Positions 9,286 to 18,504 of a stretch of 64,000 bases of DNA are shown piece by piece. Each line of letters begins with the position of its first letter. Within the stretch, counting starts at the first letter, position 1. A program made the position numbers and the translations under genes. This DNA is from an uncultured Lachnospiraceae bacterium (GTDB taxonomy: Bacteria; Bacillota; Clostridia; Lachnospirales; Lachnospiraceae), in contig CAJUTC010000009.1 in NCBI GenBank assembly GCA_910589195.1, forward strand, positions 28,011-92,010. The letters run 5' to 3'. The notes beneath the pieces are model-generated. The model saw only the letters and a program-made list of their open reading frames with translations. It did no database searches and had not been told where the DNA came from.

Positions 9286-10137
9286 TCAATCCCTTTGTGT
9301 TTCCTTCTGGTATCCCGTATAGTCCTCCGTATGCAACCGTTTCTTTACATAAGCTATTTGCTCCTTGGATGGAGCCTCAATCCCCGCCAGCGGATAAGGG
9401 ATCCGAAGCTGCTCCCACTTATACACCCCAAGGGTATGGTAAGGGAGCACCTGAAACCGTTCCACATTGTTCAGGGATTTGGCGAATTCATCCAATTGTT
9501 TTAAATACCGTTCCGCGTCATTTTTTCCCGGAACCAGCACATGGCGGAGCCATACAGGTTTCCTGATATCTGACAAATACCTGGCCATATCCAGAATCGG
9601 ATCCGGGTAAGACCCGGTAAGCGCTTTATGCCCTTCCCGATCCATATGCTTAATATCCAAAAGCACCAAATCGGTTACCTGCATCAAACGGTTAAACTTA
9701 CTGAAAAAGGGATGATATCGGCTAAACGGTTGCCCTGCCGTATCCAAACAAGTATGAATCCCTTCTTCCTTGGCTCTGACAAACAATTCAATTATAAAGT
9801 CCATCTGCAATAATGGTTCCCCGCCGCTAGCCGTAATTCCGCCTTTCTTTCCCCAGTAGCCGCGGTATTTGAAAGCCTGATCCCATATGGCCTCTGCTGT
9901 CACAGGCTCCCCGCCCCTGCGGTTCCAGGTATCCGGATTGTGGCAAAACTGGCATCGGAGTTTGCAGCCCTGCATAAAAACCACAAACCGGATCCCTGGG
10001 CCGTCTACGGATCCGAAGGTTTCCACAGAATGGATAAAGCCTGTAACGCTTTTTTTCACAGAAAGGTCTTCCTGTTTTTTTGTTGTATCCGGCTTATCCT
10101 CTGTATGCCTCATATCCTCCATATCCATATATTCCAT
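9286..10137 (-). CDS. pflA: pyruvate formate-lyase-activating enzyme (radical SAM)
   Basis: A 283-residue glycyl-radical activase. The radical SAM triad is in CKLRCQFC (Cys58, Cys62, Cys65), followed by HNPDTW and the GGITASGGEPLLQ segment that binds S-adenosylmethionine. It generates the glycyl radical on PflB anaerobically in the cytoplasm. AGGTGG precedes the chosen start. The N-terminus has about 28 extra, charged residues with repeated Met/Asp before the conserved GFIHSVETFGSVDGPGIR region, so a start a few codons further in is possible. It lies 101 bases downstream of pflB in the same orientation. Confidence 0.93.
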   Translation of the reverse strand: MEYMDMEDMRHTEDKPDTTKKQEDLSVKKSVTGFIHSVETFGSVDGPGIRFVVFMQGCKLRCQFCHNPDTWNRRGGEPVTAEAIWDQAFKYRGYWGKKGGITASGGEPLLQMDFIIELFVRAKEEGIHTCLDTAGQPFSRYHPFFSKFNRLMQVTDLVLLDIKHMDREGHKALTGSYPDPILDMARYLSDIRKPVWLRHVLVPGKNDAERYLKQLDEFAKSLNNVERFQVLPYHTLGVYKWEQLRIPYPLAGIEAPSKEQIAYVKKRLHTEDYTGYQKETQRD

Positions 10138-10206
10138 GTTTCCACCTGATTTTCATGTATTTGCCCGCTCCCGGCCTAACGTTAAGCCGTAGGCGGCTGC
10201 TTCCTT

Positions 10207-10224
10207 TAGCGGCTTATGCCGCTA
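10207..10224 (-). repeat. hairpin between pflB and pflA
   Basis: TAGCGGC and GCCGCTA form a 7-bp stem with a 4-base loop in the pflB-pflA spacer. It lacks a T-run, so it is more likely an mRNA-stabilising or partially attenuating hairpin than a full terminator. Confidence 0.4.
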
Positions 10225-10238
10225 ATTGTTTCGATCCG

Positions 10239-12491
10239 CTACATCCGTTCATGGGCGCTTCTCGCAATTACGTCCAACTGCTGCTCTTTTGTCAAATCAA
10301 TGAATTTTACCGCGTACCCGGATACCCGTATAGTAAAGTTGGCATACTCTTCCTTTTCCGGATGTTCCATGGCATCCACCAGCTTCTCAATCCCGAATAC
10401 ATTTACATTTAAATGATGGGCGCCTTGGTCAAAATATCCATCCATTACATTCACCAGGTTTTCCATCTGCTCATTCAGGCTGTGCCCTAACGCGCCGGGA
10501 CTAATCGTCTGTGTATTGGATATCCCGTCCAAAGCCCATGAATATGGCAGCTTTGCCACAGAATTTAAAGACGCCAAAAGTCCGTTTTTTTCTGCCCCAT
10601 AGCTTGGATTTGCCCCTGGCGAAAGCGGTTCCCCTGCCTTTCTTCCATCAGGAAGCGCCCCTGTGGCCTTTCCGTAAACCACATTCGAGGTAATGGTAAG
10701 AATGGAAGTAGTAGCCTCAGAATTTCGGTAAGTATGGTGTTTCTTTAACTGATCCATAAAGGTTTTTAAAAGCCACAGGCCAATTTCATCCGCACGGTCG
10801 TCGTCATTTCCATACCGTGGAAATTCTCCTTCTATTTCAAAATCCTCTCCAATCCCATCTTGGCCACGGATTACCTTAACCTTTGCGTACTTAATAGCGC
10901 TTAAGGAATCAATCACGTGAGAAAATCCTGCAATTCCCGTCGCAAAGGTACGCCGCACATCCGTATCAATCAGTGCCATTTCCGCCGCTTCATAATAATA
11001 TTTATCATGCATATACTGGATTACATTTAAGGTATTTACATACAGACCTGCCAGCCATTCCAGCATCTTTTCATATTTATCCATCACTTCGTCATAGTCT
11101 AAATATTCAGAGGTAATGGGCTTATAAGCAGGGCCTACCTGCACCCTGGTCTTTTCGTCTATCCCGCCGTTAATGGCGTAGAGAAGGCATTTTGCCAGGT
11201 TCGCCCTGGCGCCGAAAAACTGCATCTCTTTTCCTGTCTGGGTGGCGGAAACACAGCAGCAAATCGAGTAGTCATCACCCCAAAAGGGGCGCATTACATC
11301 GTCATTTTCATACTGGACTGAACTTGTTTTTATCGAAATATAGGCAGCGTAAGACTTAAAGTTTTCCGGAAGCCTGGAAGAATAAAGTATGGTCATATTG
11401 GGTTCCGGGCTTGGCCCCATATTTTCCAGGGTGTGCAGGAAACGGTAATCCGTTTTTGTTACCATGGAACGCCCATCCTGGCCTAAGCCGCCTACCTCTA
11501 AGGTAGCCCACACTGGATCCCCAGAAAACAACTGGGTATAGGAGGGAACCCTGGCAAACTTTACCATCCTGCATTTCATGACAAAATGATCGATCAGCTC
11601 CTGGGCTTCCTGCTCGGTAATCAGACCGTTCTTTAAATCCCGTTCAATATAAATGTCCAGGAATGTAGACACTCGGCCTACACTCATAGCTGCCCCATTT
11701 TGAGTTTTAATGGCAGCCAGATAGCCAAAATAGGTCCACTGGACTGCTTCCCTGGCATCCTTTGCAGGCTGGGAAATATCATAGCCATAAGACGCAGCCA
11801 TTTTCTTCATATCATTTAAGGCCCGGTACTGCATGGAAATCTCTTCCCGCTGGCGGATGATGTCATCTGTCATTGTACCATTGCCGCAATTGTCAAAATC
11901 TTCTTTTTTCTTTTCCATCAAAAAATCAATGCCATACAAGGCCACGCGGCGGTAGTCGCCTACAATCCGCCCCCGCCCGTAGGTATCGGGCAGACCCGTT
12001 ATAATCTTATTATGGCGGGCTTTTTTCATCTCTGGCGTGTATGCGTCAAACACTCCCTGATTATGGGTTTTATGGTATTCTGTAAATATTGTTTCGAACC
12101 TGGCATCCGGTTCGTAACCATGGGTAGTACAGGCCTCCTGGGCCATTTTAATTCCGCCGTAGGGCATAAACGCCCGCTTTAACGGCTTATCGGTCTGAAG
12201 ACCTACAACTTGTTCCAGCTCTTTTGTTTCCTCACTAATATAACCGGGCCCGTGAGAAGTTAACCCAGATACAACATTGGTATCCATATCCAAAACTCCT
12301 CCTTTGGCCCGCTCCTCCTTCTGAAGCTCTTTTAGTATACCCCAGAGCGTATCCGTTCCCTTGGTGGGCCCCGCTAAAAAGGAAGAGTCCCCATAATAGG
12401 GCGTATAATTCGCTTGAATAAACGCTCTGGTGTTAATTTCCATCTTCCAAATTTTCCCTTTTAATCCATTCCACTGTTCTTTCTCTGCCAT
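10239..12491 (-). CDS. pflB: pyruvate formate-lyase
   Basis: A 750-residue glycyl-radical enzyme that converts pyruvate and CoA to acetyl-CoA and formate. The start MAEKEQWNGLKG follows AAGGAGG; a short upstream extension is rejected. The active-site cysteines are in SICCCVSATQTGKEMQFFGA (an extra third Cys beside the usual pair), and the radical glycine is Gly725 in IRVSGYAVKF. Length matches PflB of other bacteria. The promoter upstream is near-consensus, in keeping with a high-flux fermentation enzyme. Confidence 0.96.
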   Translation of the reverse strand: MAEKEQWNGLKGKIWKMEINTRAFIQANYTPYYGDSSFLAGPTKGTDTLWGILKELQKEERAKGGVLDMDTNVVSGLTSHGPGYISEETKELEQVVGLQTDKPLKRAFMPYGGIKMAQEACTTHGYEPDARFETIFTEYHKTHNQGVFDAYTPEMKKARHNKIITGLPDTYGRGRIVGDYRRVALYGIDFLMEKKKEDFDNCGNGTMTDDIIRQREEISMQYRALNDMKKMAASYGYDISQPAKDAREAVQWTYFGYLAAIKTQNGAAMSVGRVSTFLDIYIERDLKNGLITEQEAQELIDHFVMKCRMVKFARVPSYTQLFSGDPVWATLEVGGLGQDGRSMVTKTDYRFLHTLENMGPSPEPNMTILYSSRLPENFKSYAAYISIKTSSVQYENDDVMRPFWGDDYSICCCVSATQTGKEMQFFGARANLAKCLLYAINGGIDEKTRVQVGPAYKPITSEYLDYDEVMDKYEKMLEWLAGLYVNTLNVIQYMHDKYYYEAAEMALIDTDVRRTFATGIAGFSHVIDSLSAIKYAKVKVIRGQDGIGEDFEIEGEFPRYGNDDDRADEIGLWLLKTFMDQLKKHHTYRNSEATTSILTITSNVVYGKATGALPDGRKAGEPLSPGANPSYGAEKNGLLASLNSVAKLPYSWALDGISNTQTISPGALGHSLNEQMENLVNVMDGYFDQGAHHLNVNVFGIEKLVDAMEHPEKEEYANFTIRVSGYAVKFIDLTKEQQLDVIARSAHERM

Positions 12492-12602
12492 GGCCTTTCC
12501 TCCTTCGAAATCCCAAACGATCAACAATTCTGTCGTCAAAGCACTGATCAATACCATTTATCGTGTTGTGCGAAATATAATCCACTAGATATTGAGATTT
12601 AT

Positions 12603-12631
12603 ACTATACCAGCGGTTTCCTGATAAGTCAA
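12603..12631 (-). promoter_or_regulatory. pflB promoter
   Basis: On the minus strand, -35 TTGACT (12626-12631) and -10 TATAGT (12603-12608) with exact 17-base spacing. It lies just behind the stop of the preceding Wzy-like gene, and no terminator is visible between them, so readthrough from the pts operon is possible. Confidence 0.75.
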
Positions 12632-12675
12632 TACTTGATCCAGGGAAACTAAAAGGTAATCGCTAATTATTGATA

Positions 12676-13995
12676 TTATCGGTATTCTACATAAAGATAT
12701 ACCATTCCGGTTACAGCCAGATAGAACCAGGTGGACGGGTTGGAAAACCAGGTAGTAAAAAATGACAGCGTCATATACATGGCAATCTGGGCATAGATTA
12801 CGTAAACCACTGGATTTTTCAGGCGCTTCATCCCTCTGGATAACATGCAGCAGCAAAATCCCAGCAAGGCAGAAAAAAGGACCACTCCCAAAATCCCAAA
12901 GTCGTAATAAGCGTCATAAATTAGCGTCAATGTGGTAAGTTCTTCTTTATTCACATAAATCGGATAATTCACCAGGCCAGGGATTAAAAATTTCAAACCG
13001 GTAAGCGCCCACACCGGAAACAGCATCCGCAGACCATGGCTATGCTGGGGAAGTTTTGCCACTAAATAATCAAAATTGTCGTAATTGTGGGCAATGTATA
13101 TATATGGCTGAGTAATAAAAATAGGCATAGCGCTGTTTTTCATCTGGAAAATCCCGTTTAGGTAAGCCACATCATGGCTTCTGGCCACGGTTAAAACCAG
13201 GTAGGCGGGAATCATCAAGCAGACTACAAGAACCCCATGCCAGATACGGATTTTCCGGTTTACGGAAATTACCGTAAACATAGCCATGCCCACAGCCAGA
13301 ATTAACTGGAACCTGGATACGCACAAAACCGGAATCATTAAGCTTATGGCTGTAAACAAAAAAGCCAGTCCATTGGTTCCTTTCCTTCTCTCATCTTTCG
13401 CCAAAAAATACAACACGTAAAAGGAAGGAACCAGTACACAGGATACGGTAATGTAGTGGAGCCCGCTAATATGGAAATAAGAATAAGCGTGGGGAACTCC
13501 CCGAAGAAAAAAGGGAATATATCCCAAAATTAACGCTTCTGTCAAAAAAGCGGCAGATGATAACAGGGTGATTACCCATATGGCAGTAAAAAGAGGCCGT
13601 TCAAATTTGCGCAGCTCCATCCGATTTTCCCACGGAAGGATACTTCCCCTGCCTCTTGCCTGCTTTTTCATCCAATGCTGGCTTTTCGCAGGCCCCATAA
13701 CTTCTTCTGCCAGCCCGTAAGCCAGATAACATACTACAACAGCTAAAAAGAAGCAAGACCAGGTGGTCAGGCTCCATTCCCGCTGAAGCCGGCTTAATTT
13801 CATGCAGGACAGACCCTGTCCGCCTACGAAAAAGAGGCAGAAAAGTCCCCGTAAATGGATCAGGTTACCAGAAGCCCGGTAATCCTTCTGGTAAAGCCAA
13901 ATGCCTGCTAATACAAGAACCAGGCCGGATGGCAAAAACCATCCGAGCCTGGTAAATATCAAACAAATCCCATAACTAATACAATAAATAATCAT
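12676..13995 (-). CDS. polytopic membrane protein, O-antigen polymerase (Wzy)-like
   Basis: A 439-residue, very hydrophobic protein with about 10-12 predicted membrane segments and short loops. The overall pattern, with a long loop near PYIYIAHNYDNFDYLVAKLP, resembles oligosaccharide repeat-unit polymerases, but no decisive motif is visible, so a polysaccharide role is an inference. Its ATG overlaps the ptsI TGA in ATGA, so it is translationally coupled to Enzyme I, which is an unexpected partner. It is the last gene of the cdaA-ptsHI operon. Confidence 0.55.
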   Translation of the reverse strand: MIIYCISYGICLIFTRLGWFLPSGLVLVLAGIWLYQKDYRASGNLIHLRGLFCLFFVGGQGLSCMKLSRLQREWSLTTWSCFFLAVVVCYLAYGLAEEVMGPAKSQHWMKKQARGRGSILPWENRMELRKFERPLFTAIWVITLLSSAAFLTEALILGYIPFFLRGVPHAYSYFHISGLHYITVSCVLVPSFYVLYFLAKDERRKGTNGLAFLFTAISLMIPVLCVSRFQLILAVGMAMFTVISVNRKIRIWHGVLVVCLMIPAYLVLTVARSHDVAYLNGIFQMKNSAMPIFITQPYIYIAHNYDNFDYLVAKLPQHSHGLRMLFPVWALTGLKFLIPGLVNYPIYVNKEELTTLTLIYDAYYDFGILGVVLFSALLGFCCCMLSRGMKRLKNPVVYVIYAQIAMYMTLSFFTTWFSNPSTWFYLAVTGMVYLYVEYR

Positions 13996-15704
13996 GAATT
14001 TACAAACTCTTTCATATAGCTTTCCACTTCGGCTGTGGTAGCAAAGCTCATGGCCTTATCTGCCACTTCCTGAAGTTCCTGGGTACTGTATTCCGTTATC
14101 ATCTTTCTGGCACGCAAAATAGCGGATGGGCTCATACTGAATTCATTTAAGCCAAACGCTAACAGCAGTGGTATCATCATTGGATCGCTTGCCGCTTCCC
14201 CGCACATGCCAACCATAATACCTGCTTCCCTTGCACAGGTGATAATCCGCTTAATGCTGCGAAGCACTGCCGGGTTAAAAGTAGAATACAGATAAGAAAT
14301 CTTATCATTTCCACGGTCTACCGACATGGTATATTGGGTTAAGTCATTGGTTCCAATACTGAAAAAGTCCGCCTCTCTCGCAAAAATATCAGCAATCAAA
14401 GAAGCAGCCGCTGTTTCCACCATAATGCCAAGCTGGATATTTGGGTTATACTTAATCCCCTTATCGTCCAGTTCTTCTTTAATTTCCTCTACTAATGCCT
14501 TTACCGCACGGTATTCATCAATACAGGTAACCAACGGCACCATGATCTTAATATTGCCGAATGCGCTGGCACGAAGAAGCGCACGCAATTGGGGACGGTA
14601 TACGTCATCTTTCCGATCCAGGCAGAAGCGGACAGCCCGGTAGCCCAAAAACGGATTTTCATCTTTTTCCAGGCCCATATAGGGAATCTCTTTATCGCCT
14701 CCAATATCCAGAGTACGGATAATTACCGGCTTTCCATCTAACGCTACCGCTACCTTCCGATAGGCCTCAAACTGTTCCTCTTCTGTGGGCATGGCATCCC
14801 GATCCATAAAGAGAAATTCTGTACGGAACAGGCCTACGCCTTCACCGTCATACTGCAGTACCTTATCCACATCGTCCGGCTTTCCAATATTGGCCACCAG
14901 CTCCACATGAACACCATCTTTGGTAACAGAGGCTTGGCCAATATATTTCTCCAGTTCCTTCTTTTCCTTTAAAAAAGCTTCCCTCTTTCCCTGGTATTGA
15001 GCCAGAACCGCATCCTCCGGATTTACAATAACCGTCCCATCTGATCCGTCTAATACGATCCGATCCCCGTCTTTTACCTGATCTAAAATTCCGGCAAGCG
15101 CTACTACCGCCGGAATTTCCAGGGCACGTGCCAGAATTGCGCTGTGGGAAGTCCTTCCTCCCAGTTCTGTTACAATTCCCGTAACATTAGCCGGATTAAT
15201 GCCGGCTGTCATAGACGGCGTCAAATCCCTGGCAACAATCACAGAGCCTTCCGGCAAAGAAGCGATATCCACAGACTCTGCTCCTAACAGCACCTTCTGC
15301 ATTCTGGTTTTAATATCCCGCATGTCTGTAGCCCTTTGCTGCATCAGCTCATCTCCCATAGACGCAAACATATCCGCATAGTTGGTACATACGGTTTCGA
15401 TGGCAAATTCACTGTTTACCAGGTCTTTTTGAATCATGCTCTCAATCTCTCCAGTTAGCATAGGGTCGGATAACAGCATAATATGGCCGTTTAAGATTTC
15501 GGCTTCCTTCTCACCTACCCTTGTTGCCAAATCAGCAGCCAATGCTTCTGTCTGCTTCATACTGGTTTCCAACGCTCCCTTAAAACGCTGGATTTCCGCT
15601 GCGGAATCTGTGACCGTTTCCCTTTTAATCACCAATTCCTTCTCTTCGACAATCCTTATCGTTCCAATTCCGATTCCTGCCGAAGCATTTGTACCCTTGT
15701 ACAT
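13992..15704 (-). CDS. ptsI: phosphoenolpyruvate-protein phosphotransferase (PTS Enzyme I)
   Basis: A 570-residue Enzyme I. The phosphorylated histidine is His187 in GGRTSHSAILARALEIP; the PEP-binding region includes GVGLFRTEFLFMDRD and the C-terminal signature MVGMCGEAASDP. It transfers phosphate from PEP to HPr in the cytoplasm and so drives all PTS permeases, including the sucrose-type permease in this window. GAGGAGGG precedes the start. It lies 148 bases after ptsH, across a spacer rich in GCCTG inverted repeats. Confidence 0.96.
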   Translation of the reverse strand: MYKGTNASAGIGIGTIRIVEEKELVIKRETVTDSAAEIQRFKGALETSMKQTEALAADLATRVGEKEAEILNGHIMLLSDPMLTGEIESMIQKDLVNSEFAIETVCTNYADMFASMGDELMQQRATDMRDIKTRMQKVLLGAESVDIASLPEGSVIVARDLTPSMTAGINPANVTGIVTELGGRTSHSAILARALEIPAVVALAGILDQVKDGDRIVLDGSDGTVIVNPEDAVLAQYQGKREAFLKEKKELEKYIGQASVTKDGVHVELVANIGKPDDVDKVLQYDGEGVGLFRTEFLFMDRDAMPTEEEQFEAYRKVAVALDGKPVIIRTLDIGGDKEIPYMGLEKDENPFLGYRAVRFCLDRKDDVYRPQLRALLRASAFGNIKIMVPLVTCIDEYRAVKALVEEIKEELDDKGIKYNPNIQLGIMVETAAASLIADIFAREADFFSIGTNDLTQYTMSVDRGNDKISYLYSTFNPAVLRSIKRIITCAREAGIMVGMCGEAASDPMMIPLLLAFGLNEFSMSPSAILRARKMITEYSTQELQEVADKAMSFATTAEVESYMKEFVNS

Positions 15705-15770
15705 AATAATACCCTCCTCATAGATAATTTATGTTGAAGCCTGATGCCTGCTGATTTTCACCTGTCACGT

Positions 15771-15847
15771 TTGCCTGACAGGCAAGCACCAGGACCCACA
15801 ACCATTTTCCATGCCTGGCATTTCTATCTGCCTGGCCAAAACCAGGC
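15771..15847 (-). repeat. GCCTG-rich inverted repeats in the ptsH-ptsI spacer
   Basis: TTGCCTG/CAGGCAA at 15771-15785 and GCCTGG/CCAGGC at 15830-15847, plus further GCCTG copies between and before them. They could fold the spacer mRNA and set the HPr to Enzyme I ratio. Confidence 0.4.
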
Positions 15848-15852
15848 GGCTG

Positions 15853-16116
15853 CTACTCCCCTAAACCGTCCCTCACGATTTTAATTATAGCAGCCAGCGC
15901 TTCCTCTTCATCTTCTCCCTCACAGACAAATTCCAGTTCGCTTCCGCTTTTAATACAGGCGCCTAATACGCTTAAAACACTTTTTGCGTTTGCCGTGGTA
16001 TTGCGAAAGTGAAAATGGATGGTGGATTGATACTTAATCGCTTCCTTACAGAGGATTCCAGCCGGCCTAAGATGCAGGCCGCTGGGATTTTTAATCATCA
16101 CTTTCTCGCTAACCAT
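15853..16116 (-). CDS. ptsH: phosphocarrier protein HPr
   Basis: An 87-residue HPr. The catalytic histidine is His15 in PSGLHLRPAG, and the regulatory serine is Ser46 in NAKSVLSVLG, both at the canonical positions. Ser46 is what HPr kinase phosphorylates in Firmicutes to bring in CcpA-dependent catabolite repression, so this is a full HPr and not a His-less Crh. GGAGGAA precedes the start, 12 bases after the cdaR stop. Confidence 0.95.
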   Translation of the reverse strand: MVSEKVMIKNPSGLHLRPAGILCKEAIKYQSTIHFHFRNTTANAKSVLSVLGACIKSGSELEFVCEGEDEEEALAAIIKIVRDGLGE

Positions 16117-16128
16117 GTTATTCCTCCG

Positions 16129-17571
16129 CTATTGCACAGCCTCCTGGCTGCTTTCTCCTGTTACTTCTGTTGTTTCCGGCGCCGTCCCGTATGGTTCTTC
16201 CATACTGCCGCTTTCCGGGCTTGCGTCCAAAACACTGTTGCCCGCGGCCTCTCTTGCTTCCGGCTCCTCATCCGGTTCCTGGCCGCTGCCCTCGCTTCCT
16301 TCTTCTGCCGTTGTCATACCTGGCCCTGCTTCTTTTGACATTACCATTACCTGGAAATCGGAATAGCTTACCACCTGGAAGATATCCGAAAGGCCTTCAA
16401 ATGTCAGGCTTCCCCTGTGGCTTCCTAATCCCATCCCGGATACATCCATCTCCAATACCAGATCCGAAACGTCCAACAGATCCAAATCTTCCGAAAGGCC
16501 TTCCACAATAACCTCAATTGAATCCTGGTTATATTCATAATAGTTTAAATCTGACTCCCCTTCCCGGATAATCCGGTTGGTAGGAACTTCTATTGCCTTT
16601 TGGGATAGCTGCCGCACTAGCAGAGTTATGCTAACCTGGCTGTTCCATGGAATGCTCATATTTTGTTTATCCGGCAAATAGTCTTCCACATCTATGGTTA
16701 TCAGCTTGTCACCTTCTGCACTGGCCAAATTCAGAGCGCTGGCCGGGATCCGGATGGATTCTATGGCGGAAACGATTGCGTCCGGCCCTACTACTGACAC
16801 CTCATTAGCAGTCGCCTGAAGACCCACATAGCGGTAGCCCTCTGCCACTTGTCCTCCTACTTCAAATTCCAGAGGAATCCTCCTTGATTTCAGCACTTTG
16901 ATTGTATAGGTAATCTCCGGCACGTTGATTGTGATCCGATCGTCTAACGGAAGTTGATTGTTATTGGCATCATAAAAAATCGGAACCGCGGTTCCTGTGG
17001 TTTCTGTCCGTAATCCCTGGATATCCACCTCAATCCCCACAGAGTTAATCCGGCCAATTACAGACTCCGGCCCCTCTACTGTCACCATATCCTCGCTTAA
17101 CTCATAGCGTTCTACCTCATATCCGTCTGCCTCAAATCCTGATGGATTTACTTTCAGATCAAAATCTTTCACCTGGATCTGTTCGGTCTTAATCCGCACC
17201 ACTGCCGGCCTCGCAGCCACAGAATCTACCAGGTAATCCTTATTATTTAAAACATCCACATAAACCGGAACTGTGCCAGTAGCTGGATAATAATCCGCCA
17301 GGTCAATATACGCCCTGAAATCGGAGGAGGTTACATTCATCCGGTCCTGGGTCCGTATCTGATATGATATGGTAACTGTATTCCGCTTCCCCTCCGTTTC
17401 ATAGAACAGGCCGGCTTTTGTCATAACATCCCCGTTTACCACATCCAGAACAATCTCCTTGCGGTCAGTTACCTGGGGATCCGATACATTGACCACGGCC
17501 AGCCACACAAAAAAAGCAATTACCACGGAGAGAATCTTAAGACCCAGATTACGGGTTAGAATTTCTTTCAT
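16129..17571 (-). CDS. cdaR: YbbR-domain protein CdaR
   Basis: A 480-residue protein with one N-terminal membrane anchor (LGLKILSVVIAFFVWLAVVN) and several YbbR repeats outside the membrane. The C-terminal 80 residues are Glu/Ser/Gly-rich and probably disordered. CdaR is known to regulate the membrane diadenylate cyclase CdaA. It overlaps cdaA by 23 bases, so the pair is co-expressed. Family members are usually 400-480 residues. Confidence 0.88.
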   Translation of the reverse strand: MKEILTRNLGLKILSVVIAFFVWLAVVNVSDPQVTDRKEIVLDVVNGDVMTKAGLFYETEGKRNTVTISYQIRTQDRMNVTSSDFRAYIDLADYYPATGTVPVYVDVLNNKDYLVDSVAARPAVVRIKTEQIQVKDFDLKVNPSGFEADGYEVERYELSEDMVTVEGPESVIGRINSVGIEVDIQGLRTETTGTAVPIFYDANNNQLPLDDRITINVPEITYTIKVLKSRRIPLEFEVGGQVAEGYRYVGLQATANEVSVVGPDAIVSAIESIRIPASALNLASAEGDKLITIDVEDYLPDKQNMSIPWNSQVSITLLVRQLSQKAIEVPTNRIIREGESDLNYYEYNQDSIEVIVEGLSEDLDLLDVSDLVLEMDVSGMGLGSHRGSLTFEGLSDIFQVVSYSDFQVMVMSKEAGPGMTTAEEGSEGSGQEPDEEPEAREAAGNSVLDASPESGSMEEPYGTAPETTEVTGESSQEAVQ

Positions 17572-18424
17572 TCTTCAGCCTCCCCTTCCATAATTTAAAC
17601 TTTCCGGCAGGGGCAGCGCTTTCCTCCGTATTGCTTGACAATGCTTTCTTTAAGGCTTCCCCGTCATTAATTCTGGTCAGCTTTCCTCCCTCTGCCAACG
17701 TAACCCTTCCCGTTTCCTCAGAAACTACAATCGTCAGGCTGTCAGTTACCTCTGAGATTCCAACTGCCGCCCTATGCCTGGTCCCTAATTCCTTACTAAT
17801 GGACATGTTATCAGAAAGGGGAAGATAACAGGTAGCCGCCGCCACACGGTTTCCACGGATCACAACCGCGCCGTCATGGAGCGGGGTATTATGCTCAAAT
17901 ATATTAATCAGAAGCTGACTGCTTACCAGGCCGTTTACCTCGATACCGGTACGCTCAATTTCCTTTAATGTATCGCCTTTTTCAATTACCATAAGGGCTC
18001 CGGTTTTTACCTTGGCCATCTCAAATGTAGCCCTGACTAATTCGCTTACCGTTTTCTCCGTAAAGCCGCTTTCCTCCTTCCCATCGTCAAACGAAAGGAT
18101 ATTGGTAAGAATGTTTTTGCTTCCTAACTGCTCCAGCGCCTTGCGCAGTTCCGGCTGGAAAATCACAAGAAGCGCTGTTGCCGCGATTGTGGCCGTTTTT
18201 TCTAAAATCCAAAGAATCGTCCGCAGCTCACAGATTGCGGCAAACACAGTAAACACCAAAATCACCACCAGGCCCTTAAGCAATGTCCAGGCCCGTGTAT
18301 TTTTAATCCAAAACAATACTTCATAAATCAGTACTGAAATAATTACAATTTCAATCAGATTCCTGATGCTGATTCTCTGCAAAAATGACAGCCAGGAGCG
18401 AATACCTTCCATTAGTTCCGCCAT
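17549..18424 (-). CDS. cdaA: diadenylate cyclase CdaA (c-di-AMP synthase)
   Basis: A 291-residue membrane enzyme. Three hydrophobic helices lie at about residues 20-90, then the DAC domain with the DGA motif (184-186, in PLHDGAVVI) and RHR (216-218, in GTRHRAAVGISE), which bind and condense two ATP to c-di-AMP. The start MAELMEGIRSW is chosen with GGGAGG upstream; an in-frame 15-codon extension is rejected. In Bacillus the downstream genes are cdaR and glmM; here cdaR is kept, glmM is absent, and ptsH-ptsI follow. Confidence 0.93.
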   Translation of the reverse strand: MAELMEGIRSWLSFLQRISIRNLIEIVIISVLIYEVLFWIKNTRAWTLLKGLVVILVFTVFAAICELRTILWILEKTATIAATALLVIFQPELRKALEQLGSKNILTNILSFDDGKEESGFTEKTVSELVRATFEMAKVKTGALMVIEKGDTLKEIERTGIEVNGLVSSQLLINIFEHNTPLHDGAVVIRGNRVAAATCYLPLSDNMSISKELGTRHRAAVGISEVTDSLTIVVSEETGRVTLAEGGKLTRINDGEALKKALSSNTEESAAPAGKFKLWKGRLKNERNSNP

Positions 18425-18504
18425 GGTGCCATATCCTCCCTTCCTAAATCCTGTTTCCCTTCCATCCACAGCACAATTCTGCCGCTGTGCCCGCTTTCCA
18501 AAAA

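Noticed and set aside
15853..16116. Crh (His-less HPr paralogue)
   Set aside because: His15 is present, so it is a catalytic HPr.
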